Shown piece by piece: positions 1 through 7,269 of a stretch of 64,000 nucleotides of DNA. Under the pieces are notes generated by a model. That model ran no database searches and was not told where the DNA came from. It saw only the letters and a list, made by a program, of their open reading frames with translations. This stretch comes from Streptomyces aquilus (GTDB taxonomy: Bacteria > Actinomycetota > Actinomycetes > Streptomycetales > Streptomycetaceae). The stretch is taken from the NCBI RefSeq assembly GCF_003955715.1, contig NZ_CP034463.1:7688001-7752000 (forward strand). The letters run 5' to 3'. Position 1 is the first letter of the stretch, and each line of letters begins with the position of its first letter. The translations under genes were made by a program, and so were the position numbers.

Positions 1-10
1 TGACCGACCG

Positions 11-49
11 TTGAACATGCCGGGCGCCCTTCGTGATACTGGCGCCCGG
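11..49 (+). promoter_or_regulatory. Possible promoter with overlapping inverted repeat before the ABC ATPase gene
   Basis: TTGAAC (11-16) and GATACT (35-40) are 18 bp apart and would start a transcript just before the gene at 85. A 9-bp inverted repeat (CCGGGCGCC at 20-28, GGCGCCCGG at 41-49) straddles the -10 region. It could be an operator, or alternatively the terminator hairpin of a gene that ends left of the window. Weakly supported. Confidence 0.3.
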
Positions 50-84
50 TCGCCGGCTTCGCCGGCTTCACGGGGGAGGGACAC

Positions 85-777
85 ATGAGCCAGGTGGTCA
101 CCGAGACCATGGTCCGGATCGAGAACGTCCACAAGTCCTACGGTCGCGGCGCCGGCGTCGTCCACGCGCTGCGCGGGGTCTCGCTGGAGGTGCCGCGCGG
201 GGAACTCGTCGCCCTCAAGGGGCGGTCGGGGTCCGGGAAGACCACGCTCCTCAACATCGTCGGCGGGCTCGACACACCCGACCAGGGGCGCGTCGAGGTC
301 GGCGGACGCGACCTCGCAGGCCTGGACGAGGACGGACTGCTGGCGCTGCGCCGGGACCACATCGGGTTCGTCTTCCAGTCCTTCGGACTCATCCCGATCC
401 TCACCGCCGCCGAGAACGTCGGCGTCCCCATGAGACTGCGCCGGGCCGACGCACGCGCGCGTGAGGAGCGCGTCGAGCTGCTGCTGTCCCTGGTGGGCCT
501 CGCCGACCACGCCGGCCAGCGGCCCACCGAGCTCTCCGGCGGCCAGCAGCAGCGCGTCGCCATCGCCCGCGCCCTCGCCAACAGCCCCTCGCTGCTCGTC
601 GCCGACGAGCCCACCGGCCAGCTCGACGCGGAGACCGGGCACGCCGTCATGGAGCTGCTGCGGGCCGTCGTCCGCAGTGAGCACGTGACCGCCCTCGTCG
701 CCACGCACGACGCGACCCTGCTGGACCTGGCCGACCGGGTGCTGGAGCTGAGCGACGGGGAGATCGTCGAGGTCTGA
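85..777 (+). CDS. ABC transporter ATP-binding protein (MacB/LolD type)
   Basis: This 230-residue nucleotide-binding subunit should energise an inner-membrane ABC exporter or lipoprotein-type transporter. It has a Walker A motif GRSGSGKT at residues 46-53, a Q-loop at about 98, an ABC signature LSGGQQQR at 150-157, Walker B LLVADEP at 170-176 and a His switch near 208. Length and the DEPTGQLD sequence are typical of the MacB/LolD subfamily. A strong GGGGGAGGG ribosome site lies just before the ATG at 85. A second ATG nine codons in (109) is possible but has no such site. The permease partner is not downstream, where kdpD follows after 122 bp, so it is presumably left of the window. Confidence 0.9.
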   Translation: MSQVVTETMVRIENVHKSYGRGAGVVHALRGVSLEVPRGELVALKGRSGSGKTTLLNIVGGLDTPDQGRVEVGGRDLAGLDEDGLLALRRDHIGFVFQSFGLIPILTAAENVGVPMRLRRADARAREERVELLLSLVGLADHAGQRPTELSGGQQQRVAIARALANSPSLLVADEPTGQLDAETGHAVMELLRAVVRSEHVTALVATHDATLLDLADRVLELSDGEIVEV

Positions 778-899
778 GACGCGCCGGGGGCGCCGTCAGG
801 GTTGCGTCAAAGACGGTCCGCCGAGGGCCCTTCGACCCCTTTTGCCGCACGTGGTGGCCGTAAGGTCGACGCTGCGCAGGCAGCAGTGACCGGAAGACA

Positions 900-3452
900 A
901 TGGGACCCATGGGACGCGGCAAGCTTCGGATCTACCTCGGTGCGGCACCGGGCGTCGGCAAGACGTACGCGATGCTCTCCGAGGCGCACCGGCGCATCGA
1001 GCGCGGTACCGACTGCGTCGTGGCCCATGTCGAGCACCACGGCCGGCCGCGCACCGAGGTGATGCTGCACGGCCTGGAGCAGGTCGCCCACCGGGAACTG
1101 GAGTACCGGGGGACCGTCTTCCAGGAGATGGACGTCGACGCGGTGCTGCGCCGCGCTCCCGCGGTCGCCCTGGTGGACGAACTCGCCCACACCAACATCC
1201 CCGGCTCCCGCAACGCCAAGCGCTGGCAGGACGTGGAGGAGCTGCTCGCGGCCGGGATCGACGTCGTGTCGACGGTCAACATCCAGCACCTGGAGTCCCT
1301 CGGCGACGTCGTCGAGTCGATCACCGGCGTACGGCAGCAGGAGACGGTCCCCGACGAGGTCGTACGACGTGCCGACCAGGTCGAGCTGGTCGACATGTCG
1401 CCGGAGGCGCTGCGGCGGCGGATGGCGCACGGCAACATCTACCAGCCGGACAAGGTCGACGCCGCCCTGTCGAACTACTTCCGCCCCGGCAACCTCACCG
1501 CGCTGCGCGAGCTGGCGCTGCTGTGGGTGGCCGACCGGGTCGACGAGTACCTGAAGCAGTACCGCAGCGACCACCGGGTCTCGAAGATCTGGGGCTCGCG
1601 CGAGCGGATCGTCGTCGGTCTGACCGGCGGCCCCGAGGGGCGCACGCTGATCCGCCGGGCCGCGCGGCTCGCCGAGAAGGGCGCCGGCGGCGAGGTGCTC
1701 GCCGTCTACATCGCCCGCAGCGACGGGCTGACATCCGCCTCGCCCAAGGAACTCGCGGTGCAGCGCACCCTCGTCGAGGACCTCGGCGGCACCTTCCACC
1801 ATGTGATCGGCGACGACATACCGGCCGCGCTGCTGGACTTCGCGCGCGGCGTCAACGCCACCCAGATCGTGCTCGGCTCCTCGCGCCGCAAGACCTGGCA
1901 GTACGTCTTCGGGCCCGGCGTGGGCGCCACGGTCGCCCGGGAGTCCGGGCCCGACCTCGACGTCCACATCGTCACCCACGACGAGGTCGCCAAGGGCCGC
2001 GGACTCCCCGTCGCCCGCGGCGCGCGGCTCGGGCGGGCGCGGATCATCTGGGGCTGGGCGGTCGGCGTGGCCGGCCCCGCCGTCCTGGCGGTGCTGCTCA
2101 ACACCGTCCACCTCGGCCTCGCCAACGACATGCTGCTGTTCCTGACGCTGACGGTGGCGGCCGCGCTGCTCGGCGGACTGCTGCCCGCGCTGGCCTCGGC
2201 CGCGGTCGGCTCGCTGCTCCTGAACTACTTCTACACACCGCCCCTGCACCACTGGACCATCGCCGACCCGAAGAACATCGTCGCCATCGTGATCTTCGTC
2301 GGCGTCGGGGTCTCGGTGGCCTCGGTCGTCGACCTGGCCGCCCGGCGCACGCATCAGGCGGCCCGGCTGCGGGCCGAGTCGGAGATCCTCTCCTTCCTGG
2401 CGGGCAACGTGCTGCGCGGCGAGACCAGCCTGGAGGAGCTCCTGGAGCGGGTCCGGGAGACCTTCGGCATGGAGTCGGCGGCCCTGCTGGAACGGGCGAG
2501 CGACGTCGAGCCCTGGACCTGCGCGGGCCGCGCCGGGCTCGGCCGTCCCGTGCAGCGGCCCGAGGACGCCGACGTCGACATGCCGGTCGGCGACCACATG
2601 GCCCTCGCCCTGACCGGGCGGGTGCTGCCCGCCGAGGACCGCCGGGTGCTCGCCGCGTTCGCCGCGCAGGCCGCGGTCGCCCTGGACCGGCGGCGCCTCC
2701 AGGAAGAGGCCGACCAGGCCCGCACGCTGGCCGAGGGCAACCGCATCCGCACCGCCCTGCTGGCGGCCGTGAGCCACGACCTGCGGACCCCGCTCGCCGG
2801 GATCAAGGCCGCGGTGTCCTCGCTGCGCTCCGACGACGTGGCGTGGTCCGAGGAGGACCAGGCCGAGCTGCTGGAGGGCATCGAGGAGGGCGCCGACCGG
2901 CTCGACCACCTCGTGGGCAACCTCCTGGACATGTCCCGCCTCCAGACCGGCACCGTCACCCCGCTCATCCGGGAGATCGACCTCGACGAGGTGGTGCCGA
3001 TGGCGCTCGGCGGGGTGCCGGAGGACAGCGTGGAGCTGGACGTCCCGGAGACGCTGCCCATGGTCGCCGTCGACGCCGGGCTGCTGGAGCGGTCGGTGGC
3101 CAACCTGGTGGAGAACGCGGTCAAGTACAGCCCGCCCGGCAGCCCCGTCCTCGTCTCCGCCAGCGCCATCGCCGACCGGGTCGAGGTCCGGGTGGTCGAC
3201 CGCGGCCCCGGCGTCCCGGACGAGGCCAAGGAACGCATCTTCGCGCCCTTCCAGCGCTACGGCGACGCCCCGCGCGGCGCCGGAGTCGGACTCGGCCTCG
3301 CCGTCGCCCGCGGCTTCGCCGAGGCCATGGCAGGCACCCTCCACGCCGAGGACACGCCCGGCGGCGGCCTCACCATGGTGCTGACCCTCAGAGCGGCGGA
3401 AACGGCCCCCGGGCCACGACCGCTCGTACAACCCGAAAGGCAGGCCACATGA
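900..3452 (+). CDS. kdpD: Osmosensitive K+ channel sensor histidine kinase KdpD
   Basis: This membrane sensor kinase responds to potassium limitation or turgor and phosphorylates KdpE. Domain order is complete: KdpD N-terminal domain with P-loop GAAPGVGKT near residues 14-22, a universal-stress-protein-like domain from about 235, four hydrophobic segments of the DUF4118 type at about 380-480, a GAF-like region at about 500-605, the H-box SHDLRTPL with His near 626, and an HATPase domain (N-box near 735, GLGL glycine box near 795). At 850 residues it is close to the E. coli protein (894). Two ATGs compete (900 and 909). The stop overlaps the kdpE start as ATGA, so the two are translationally coupled. 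No kdpFABC genes lie in the window. Confidence 0.95.
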   Translation: MGPMGRGKLRIYLGAAPGVGKTYAMLSEAHRRIERGTDCVVAHVEHHGRPRTEVMLHGLEQVAHRELEYRGTVFQEMDVDAVLRRAPAVALVDELAHTNIPGSRNAKRWQDVEELLAAGIDVVSTVNIQHLESLGDVVESITGVRQQETVPDEVVRRADQVELVDMSPEALRRRMAHGNIYQPDKVDAALSNYFRPGNLTALRELALLWVADRVDEYLKQYRSDHRVSKIWGSRERIVVGLTGGPEGRTLIRRAARLAEKGAGGEVLAVYIARSDGLTSASPKELAVQRTLVEDLGGTFHHVIGDDIPAALLDFARGVNATQIVLGSSRRKTWQYVFGPGVGATVARESGPDLDVHIVTHDEVAKGRGLPVARGARLGRARIIWGWAVGVAGPAVLAVLLNTVHLGLANDMLLFLTLTVAAALLGGLLPALASAAVGSLLLNYFYTPPLHHWTIADPKNIVAIVIFVGVGVSVASVVDLAARRTHQAARLRAESEILSFLAGNVLRGETSLEELLERVRETFGMESAALLERASDVEPWTCAGRAGLGRPVQRPEDADVDMPVGDHMALALTGRVLPAEDRRVLAAFAAQAAVALDRRRLQEEADQARTLAEGNRIRTALLAAVSHDLRTPLAGIKAAVSSLRSDDVAWSEEDQAELLEGIEEGADRLDHLVGNLLDMSRLQTGTVTPLIREIDLDEVVPMALGGVPEDSVELDVPETLPMVAVDAGLLERSVANLVENAVKYSPPGSPVLVSASAIADRVEVRVVDRGPGVPDEAKERIFAPFQRYGDAPRGAGVGLGLAVARGFAEAMAGTLHAEDTPGGGLTMVLTLRAAETAPGPRPLVQPERQAT

Positions 3453-4135
3453 CCCGGGTGCTCGTGATCGAAGACGAGCCGCAGATCGTGCGCGCCCTCG
3501 TGATCAACCTCAAGGCCCGCAAGTACGAGGTCGACGCGGCCCACGACGGCGCCACCGCCCTCCAGCTGGCCGCCGCCCGCCACCCCGACGTGGTCGTCCT
3601 CGACCTCGGCCTGCCCGACATGGACGGCGTCGAGGTGATCAGGGGACTGCGCGGCTGGACCCGGGTGCCGATCCTCGTGCTGTCCGCCCGGCACTCCTCC
3701 GACGAGAAGGTCGAGGCCCTCGACGCGGGCGCCGACGACTACGTCACCAAGCCGTTCGGCATGGACGAGCTGCTGGCCAGGCTGCGGGCCGCCGTCCGCC
3801 GGGCCGAGCCGGTCGGCCCGGGCGACGACGACGTGACCACGGTGGAGACCGCGGAGTTCACCGTCGACCTCGCCGCGAAGAAGGTCAACCGGGGCGGCAA
3901 GGACGTACGCCTGACCCCCACGGAGTGGCATCTGCTGGAGGTGCTGGTGCGCAACGGCGGCCGACTGGTCAGCCAGAAGCAGCTGCTCCAGGAGGTGTGG
4001 GGGCCGTCGTACGGGACGGAGACCAACTATCTGCGCGTGTACATGGCGCAACTGCGGCGCAAGCTGGAGGCGGACCCGTCGCATCCGAAGCACTTCATCA
4101 CGGAGCCGGGGATGGGTTACCGGTTCGAGGGGTGA
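3449..4135 (+). CDS. kdpE: KdpE response regulator
   Basis: This 228-residue OmpR/PhoB-class regulator should be phosphorylated by the adjacent KdpD and bind DNA at kdp promoters. The receiver domain (about residues 1-118) has the acidic pair ED near 9-10, the phosphoacceptor Asp52 in VLDLGLPDMDG and the conserved Lys in TKPFG. A winged-helix domain fills residues 130-225 and ends in the family-typical GMGYRFEG. The ATG at 3449 overlaps the kdpD stop by 4 bp, which fixes the start. A second copy of the last 12 codons of this gene occurs 87 bp downstream (see the repeat at 4096-4222). Confidence 0.95.
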   Translation: MTRVLVIEDEPQIVRALVINLKARKYEVDAAHDGATALQLAAARHPDVVVLDLGLPDMDGVEVIRGLRGWTRVPILVLSARHSSDEKVEALDAGADDYVTKPFGMDELLARLRAAVRRAEPVGPGDDDVTTVETAEFTVDLAAKKVNRGGKDVRLTPTEWHLLEVLVRNGGRLVSQKQLLQEVWGPSYGTETNYLRVYMAQLRRKLEADPSHPKHFITEPGMGYRFEG

Positions 4136-4222
4136 GCTGCGGGGCGGCCGGGGGTCCGGGGGTTGTCCCCCGGGGGATGCAGCATCACGGAGCCGGGGAT
4201 GGGCTATCGGTTCGAGGGTTAG
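4096..4222 (+). repeat. Partial duplication of the kdpE 3' end
   Basis: The end of kdpE (4096-4135) is repeated at 4183-4222. The second copy keeps the reading frame and encodes the same peptide ITEPGMGYRFEG followed by a stop, but uses TAG instead of TGA. The differences within the codons (GGT/GGC, TAC/TAT, GGG/GGT) are all synonymous. This is what remains when a diverged allele of the same gene replaces a resident one, or when an old duplication has evolved under selection. Between the copies lies a short hairpin. Confidence 0.85.
4156..4173. terminator. Short hairpin after kdpE
   Basis: A perfect 7-bp stem CCGGGGG / CCCCCGG with a TTGT loop follows kdpE. It lacks a U-tract, as is common in Streptomyces, so termination is inferred from position only. 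Confidence 0.4.
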
Positions 4223-4267
4223 TACCGCGGGTACGAAGGGGGCAGTGCACCCCGGTAGGCTTCACAT

Positions 4268-4666
4268 ATGAGTGCTGTTCCGCGTTCCGAGAAGCCGGTG
4301 GGCCGGTTCCGGCGCATGCTCGACCGGCTCTCCACGTCCCAGGAGGACCTGGAGTCGGAGGAGCTGCGGGAGGATGCCGAGACCGCCGGCTGCATCAAGA
4401 TCGGCGACTGTCACGACCGACAGATCGTGACGGTTACTGGTACCTTGCGCACGGTCACGCTGCGTCCCAGAGCCGGTGTCCCGGCGCTGGAGGCCGAGCT
4501 GTTCGACGGCTCCGCCGCGCTGGACGTGGTGTGGCTCGGCCGGCGCTCCATCGTGGGGATCGAGCCGGGGCGCAAGCTGATCGCATCGGGCCGGATCTCG
4601 ATGAGCCGGGGCCGCCGGGTGCTGTTCAACCCGAAGTACGAACTGAGACCCCTCGGTAGGGAGTAG
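4268..4666 (+). CDS. OB-fold nucleic-acid-binding protein
   Basis: This small 132-residue soluble protein has an OB-fold-like C-terminal domain (about residues 45-125) of the type found in tRNA/ssDNA-binding modules, for example the strands around ITVTGTLRTVTL-like and KLIASGRISMSRGR. The N-terminal 40 residues are charged and probably helical. It is an actinobacterial family usually found next to a DUF3159 membrane protein, and here the DUF3159 gene starts only 3 bp after its stop, so the two form one transcription unit. The function is unknown; nucleic-acid binding is inferred from the fold only. Confidence 0.75.
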   Translation: MSAVPRSEKPVGRFRRMLDRLSTSQEDLESEELREDAETAGCIKIGDCHDRQIVTVTGTLRTVTLRPRAGVPALEAELFDGSAALDVVWLGRRSIVGIEPGRKLIASGRISMSRGRRVLFNPKYELRPLGRE

Positions 4667-4669
4667 CCG

Positions 4670-5428
4670 GTGACGTCGCTCGACAAGCCGACCGAAGAGA
4701 CCGATCAGCACGACGCCCGGGCGGTGACCGAGGCCGCGCTGTTCGAGGCCTTCGGAGGCCTGCGGGGCATGGTCGAGACGGTGCTGCCCGGCCTGCTCTT
4801 CGTCACGATCTACACGATCAACAAGGACCTGCACATGTCCGCGATCGCCGCGCTCGCGGTGTCGCTGGTCCTGGTCGTGGTCCGGCTGGTGATGCGGGAC
4901 ACCGTCAAGCACGCCTTCAGCGGTGTCTTCGGCGTGGCCTTCGGCGTGGTCTTCGCGATGATGACCGGCAACGCGAAGGACTTCTATCTGCCGGGCATGC
5001 TGTACACGCTCGGACTGGGCCTCGCGTACATCATCACGACGCTGTGCGGGGTGCCGCTGATCGGCCTCATCCTCGGGCCGGTGTTCAAGGAGAACCTCTC
5101 CTGGCGCACCCGCAACCCGGGCCGCAAGAAGGCGTACGCGAAGGCGAGTTACGCCTGGGGCGCGATCCTGCTGGCCAAGTGCGCGATCCTCTTCCCGCTG
5201 TACTGGTGGGCCAACACCGCGCAGCTCGGCTGGGTCCTGGTCGCCCTCAAGATCCCGCCGTTCCTGCTCGCCGTCTGGCTGACGTGGGTCTTCCTGGCGA
5301 AGGCACCGGCGCCGATCGACGTGTTCGCCGAGATGGAAGCGGCCGAGAAGGCGGAGGAAGAGCGCAAGGCGGCCCTGGCCGAGGAGCGCGGCGAGACCAC
5401 GGGGGCTCGGCACCGGCGCGAGGCGTAG
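4670..5428 (+). CDS. DUF3159 family membrane protein
   Basis: This 252-residue protein has about six hydrophobic segments (roughly residues 40-58, 60-72, 84-100, 108-125, 162-185, 190-210) and a charged, Glu/Lys-rich C-terminal tail. It matches the actinobacterial DUF3159 family, whose function is unknown. The GTG start at 4670 follows the OB-fold gene by 3 bp with GGTAGGGAG upstream, so the pair is probably co-translated. Its end is followed by four 14-bp repeats and a strong bidirectional hairpin. It sits among potassium genes, but nothing in the sequence itself shows ion transport. Confidence 0.8.
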   Translation: MTSLDKPTEETDQHDARAVTEAALFEAFGGLRGMVETVLPGLLFVTIYTINKDLHMSAIAALAVSLVLVVVRLVMRDTVKHAFSGVFGVAFGVVFAMMTGNAKDFYLPGMLYTLGLGLAYIITTLCGVPLIGLILGPVFKENLSWRTRNPGRKKAYAKASYAWGAILLAKCAILFPLYWWANTAQLGWVLVALKIPPFLLAVWLTWVFLAKAPAPIDVFAEMEAAEKAEEERKAALAEERGETTGARHRREA

Positions 5429-5484
5429 TTTCCCTCACGACGTTTCGCTCACGACGTTTCGCTCACGACGTTTCCCTTACGACG
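5429..5484. repeat. Four tandem 14-bp repeats after the DUF3159 stop codon
   Basis: The unit TTTCGCTCACGACG occurs at 5429-5442, 5443-5456, 5457-5470 and 5471-5484. The middle two copies are identical and the outer two differ by one or two bases. The array starts at the first base after the DUF3159 stop codon and runs into the left arm of the terminator hairpin. Confidence 0.9.
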
Positions 5485-5528
5485 ACGGAGGGCGCCCCGG
5501 GTGATCCGGGGCGCCCTCCGTCGTCGTA
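5478..5528. terminator. Bidirectional terminator with 23-bp perfect stem
   Basis: Positions 5478-5500 and 5506-5528 are perfect reverse complements (23 bp) around a GTGAT loop. The hairpin lies between the convergent DUF3159 and RCK genes and ends 4 bp before the stop of the latter, so it should end transcription from both sides. Confidence 0.9.
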
Positions 5529-5532
5529 CCGC

Positions 5533-6207
5533 CTAGGACGCGTCCTCGCGACGCACCGACAGCAGGTCCTCCAGCTGCTCCTCGCGGGCCTGGGCCGCCA
5601 CGAAGAGGAGTTCGTCGCCCGCCTCCAGGGAGTCCTCGCGGGACGGGGTCAGGACGCGGGTGCCGCGGATGATCGTCACCAGGGACGTGTCCTGCGGCCA
5701 TTCCACGTCGCCGACCTGCGTGCCGGCCAGGGCCGACTCCTCCGGCAGGGTCAGCTCGACCAGGTTCGCGTCGCCGTGGCTGAAGCGGAGCAGGCGGACC
5801 AGGTCGCCGACGCTCACCGCCTCCTCGACCAGGGCCGACATCAGGCGGGGCGTCGAGACGGCGACGTCCACGCCCCAGGACTCGTTGAAGAGCCACTCGT
5901 TCTTCGGGTTGTTCACCCGGGCGACGACGCGCGGGACGCCGTACTCCGTCTTGGCGAGGAGCGAGACGACCAGGTTCACCTTGTCGTCGCCCGTCGCGGC
6001 GATCACGACGTTGCAGCGCTGGAGCGCCGCCTCGTCCAGGGACGTGATCTCGCAGGCGTCGGCCAGCAGCCACTCCGCCTGGGGGACCCGCTCGACCGAG
6101 ATGGCGGTCGGAGCCTTGTCGATGAGAAGGACCTCGTGGCCGTTCTCCAGCAGTTCGCCCGCGATCGAGCGGCCGACCGCACCGGCACCGGCAATGGCGA
6201 CCCTCAT
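5533..6207 (-). CDS. RCK/TrkA-family potassium transport regulator (second gene of pair)
   Basis: This 224-residue cytosolic protein has a Rossmann NAD-binding domain (GAGAVG at residues 7-12 and the acidic Asp30 that binds the ribose) and a C-terminal RCK_C/TrkA-C domain at about 135-215. Such proteins gate Trk/Ktr potassium channels in response to nucleotides, and RCK_C domains of some bacteria bind c-di-AMP (family knowledge). The ATG at 6207 overlaps the stop of the upstream paralogue by one base (TGATG), so the two are co-translated. No TrkH/KtrB membrane subunit is adjacent; the KimA-like permease across the promoter region is the only nearby transporter. Confidence 0.88.
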   Translation of the reverse strand: MRVAIAGAGAVGRSIAGELLENGHEVLLIDKAPTAISVERVPQAEWLLADACEITSLDEAALQRCNVVIAATGDDKVNLVVSLLAKTEYGVPRVVARVNNPKNEWLFNESWGVDVAVSTPRLMSALVEEAVSVGDLVRLLRFSHGDANLVELTLPEESALAGTQVGDVEWPQDTSLVTIIRGTRVLTPSREDSLEAGDELLFVAAQAREEQLEDLLSVRREDAS

Positions 6208-6878
6208 CAGTGACCGCCCTCCTCTTCGGGACCCTTGGCGAAGGACGCCTCGACCTTGTCGACCTCGTCGGTGCGCATCATCACGTGCACCAGGTCGCCC
6301 TCCTGCAACACCGTCTGCGAGGTGGGCAGGATCGCCTCGCCCAGCCGGGTCAGGAACGCCACGCGGACGCCCGTCTCCTCCTGGAGGCGGCTGATCTTGT
6401 GGCCCACCCAGGCGGCGGAGGTGTGCACCTCGGCGAGCTGGACACCGCCGGTGGGGTCGCGCCACAGCGGCTCGGCGCCCGAGGGGAGGAGGCGGCGGAG
6501 CATCTGGTCGGCGGTCCAGCGGACCGTGGCGACCGTCGGGATGCCCAGACGCTGGTAGACCTCGGCGCGGCGCGGGTCGTAGATGCGGGCCGCGACGTTC
6601 TCGATGCCGAACATCTCGCGGGCGACGCGCGCGGCGATGATGTTCGAGTTGTCACCGCTGGAGACGGCGGCGAACGCGCCCGCCTCCTCGATGCCGGCCT
6701 CGCGCAGGGTGTCCTGGTCGAAGCCGACGCCGGTGACCCGGCGGCCGCCGAACCCGGAGCCCAGTCGACGGAAGGCGGTGGGGTCCTGGTCGATCACGGC
6801 GACCGTGTGCCCCTGTTGCTCCAGGGTCTGGGCGAGAGCGGAACCCACTCGCCCGCAGCCCATGATGACGATGTGCAC
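6207..6878 (-). CDS. RCK/TrkA-family potassium transport regulator (first gene of pair)
   Basis: This 223-residue paralogue of the following gene has the same architecture: GCGRVG at residues 7-12, Asp30, and an RCK_C domain from about 135. The two probably form a hetero-oligomeric ring, or two halves of what is a single double-RCK TrkA chain in enterobacteria. A 31-codon ORF and then the divergent KimA-like permease lie upstream. Expression would start in the 6879-7001 region, where I see no confident promoter. Confidence 0.88.
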   Translation of the reverse strand: MHIVIMGCGRVGSALAQTLEQQGHTVAVIDQDPTAFRRLGSGFGGRRVTGVGFDQDTLREAGIEEAGAFAAVSSGDNSNIIAARVAREMFGIENVAARIYDPRRAEVYQRLGIPTVATVRWTADQMLRRLLPSGAEPLWRDPTGGVQLAEVHTSAAWVGHKISRLQEETGVRVAFLTRLGEAILPTSQTVLQEGDLVHVMMRTDEVDKVEASFAKGPEEEGGH

Positions 6879-7001
6879 GACCGTCCTTCCGAATGACGAA
6901 TGTCAAGAGTCGTTGACTTGGCCTTAACAGGGTCTCAGACCGGCCACCAAGCTACACACGCGCGGTCCGTGCCGGGCACCCCTGTGCAGGGCTCGGCGCG
7001 A

Positions 7002-7097
7002 TCAGCGGCGGCTGATGCTGCGCAGGCTCACAAGAGTCAGGATTCCGAGGCCGAGGAGAGTGGCGGCGGCGCCGATCAGCTCTGCGGTGGTGTGCAC
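7002..7097 (-). CDS. Small single-pass membrane protein, 31 residues
   Basis: A GTG-initiated ORF (7097 to 7002) encodes MHTTAELIGAAATLLGLGIL followed by TLVSLRSISRR. One hydrophobic helix of about 18 residues is followed by a basic tail, giving a probable N-out/C-in small membrane protein. A clear GGAGG site sits 4 bp upstream of the GTG. It lies between the RCK pair and the KimA-like permease and runs in the same direction as the RCK genes. Small subunits of this shape accompany several ion transporters (for example KdpF), but I do not recognise this one. It could also be a chance ORF, though the ribosome site argues against that. Confidence 0.6.
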   Translation of the reverse strand: MHTTAELIGAAATLLGLGILTLVSLRSISRR

Positions 7098-7269
7098 GGG
7101 ACCTCCGGGGGCGGTGCGGGCGGGGGTCTTGTCATATAGGCATGGGGACGGGGAGGGGTGCGGAATCCGTTGCCGGGCCGTTGGCCGATTTCACTCGGAG
7201 GGCAGATCGGGGACGGATGTGGGGTGGCGGGTGGTTGAGCACCCGTTCGAACGCTTAGGCTTCTCTGTT

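Noticed and set aside
807..3431. 874-codon open frame opposite kdpD
   Set aside because: It mirrors kdpD in the antisense frame favoured by high-GC third positions, has His/Arg/Gly-rich composition and no domain; kdpD on the other strand is complete.
5044..6213. 389-codon plus-strand frame across the terminator
   Set aside because: It runs through the 14-bp repeats and a strong terminator and is antisense to an RCK gene.
7098..7269. c-di-AMP (ydaO-type) riboswitch in front of the KimA-like gene
   Set aside because: I could not identify the paired helices of that riboswitch by eye; a covariance model search would be decisive.
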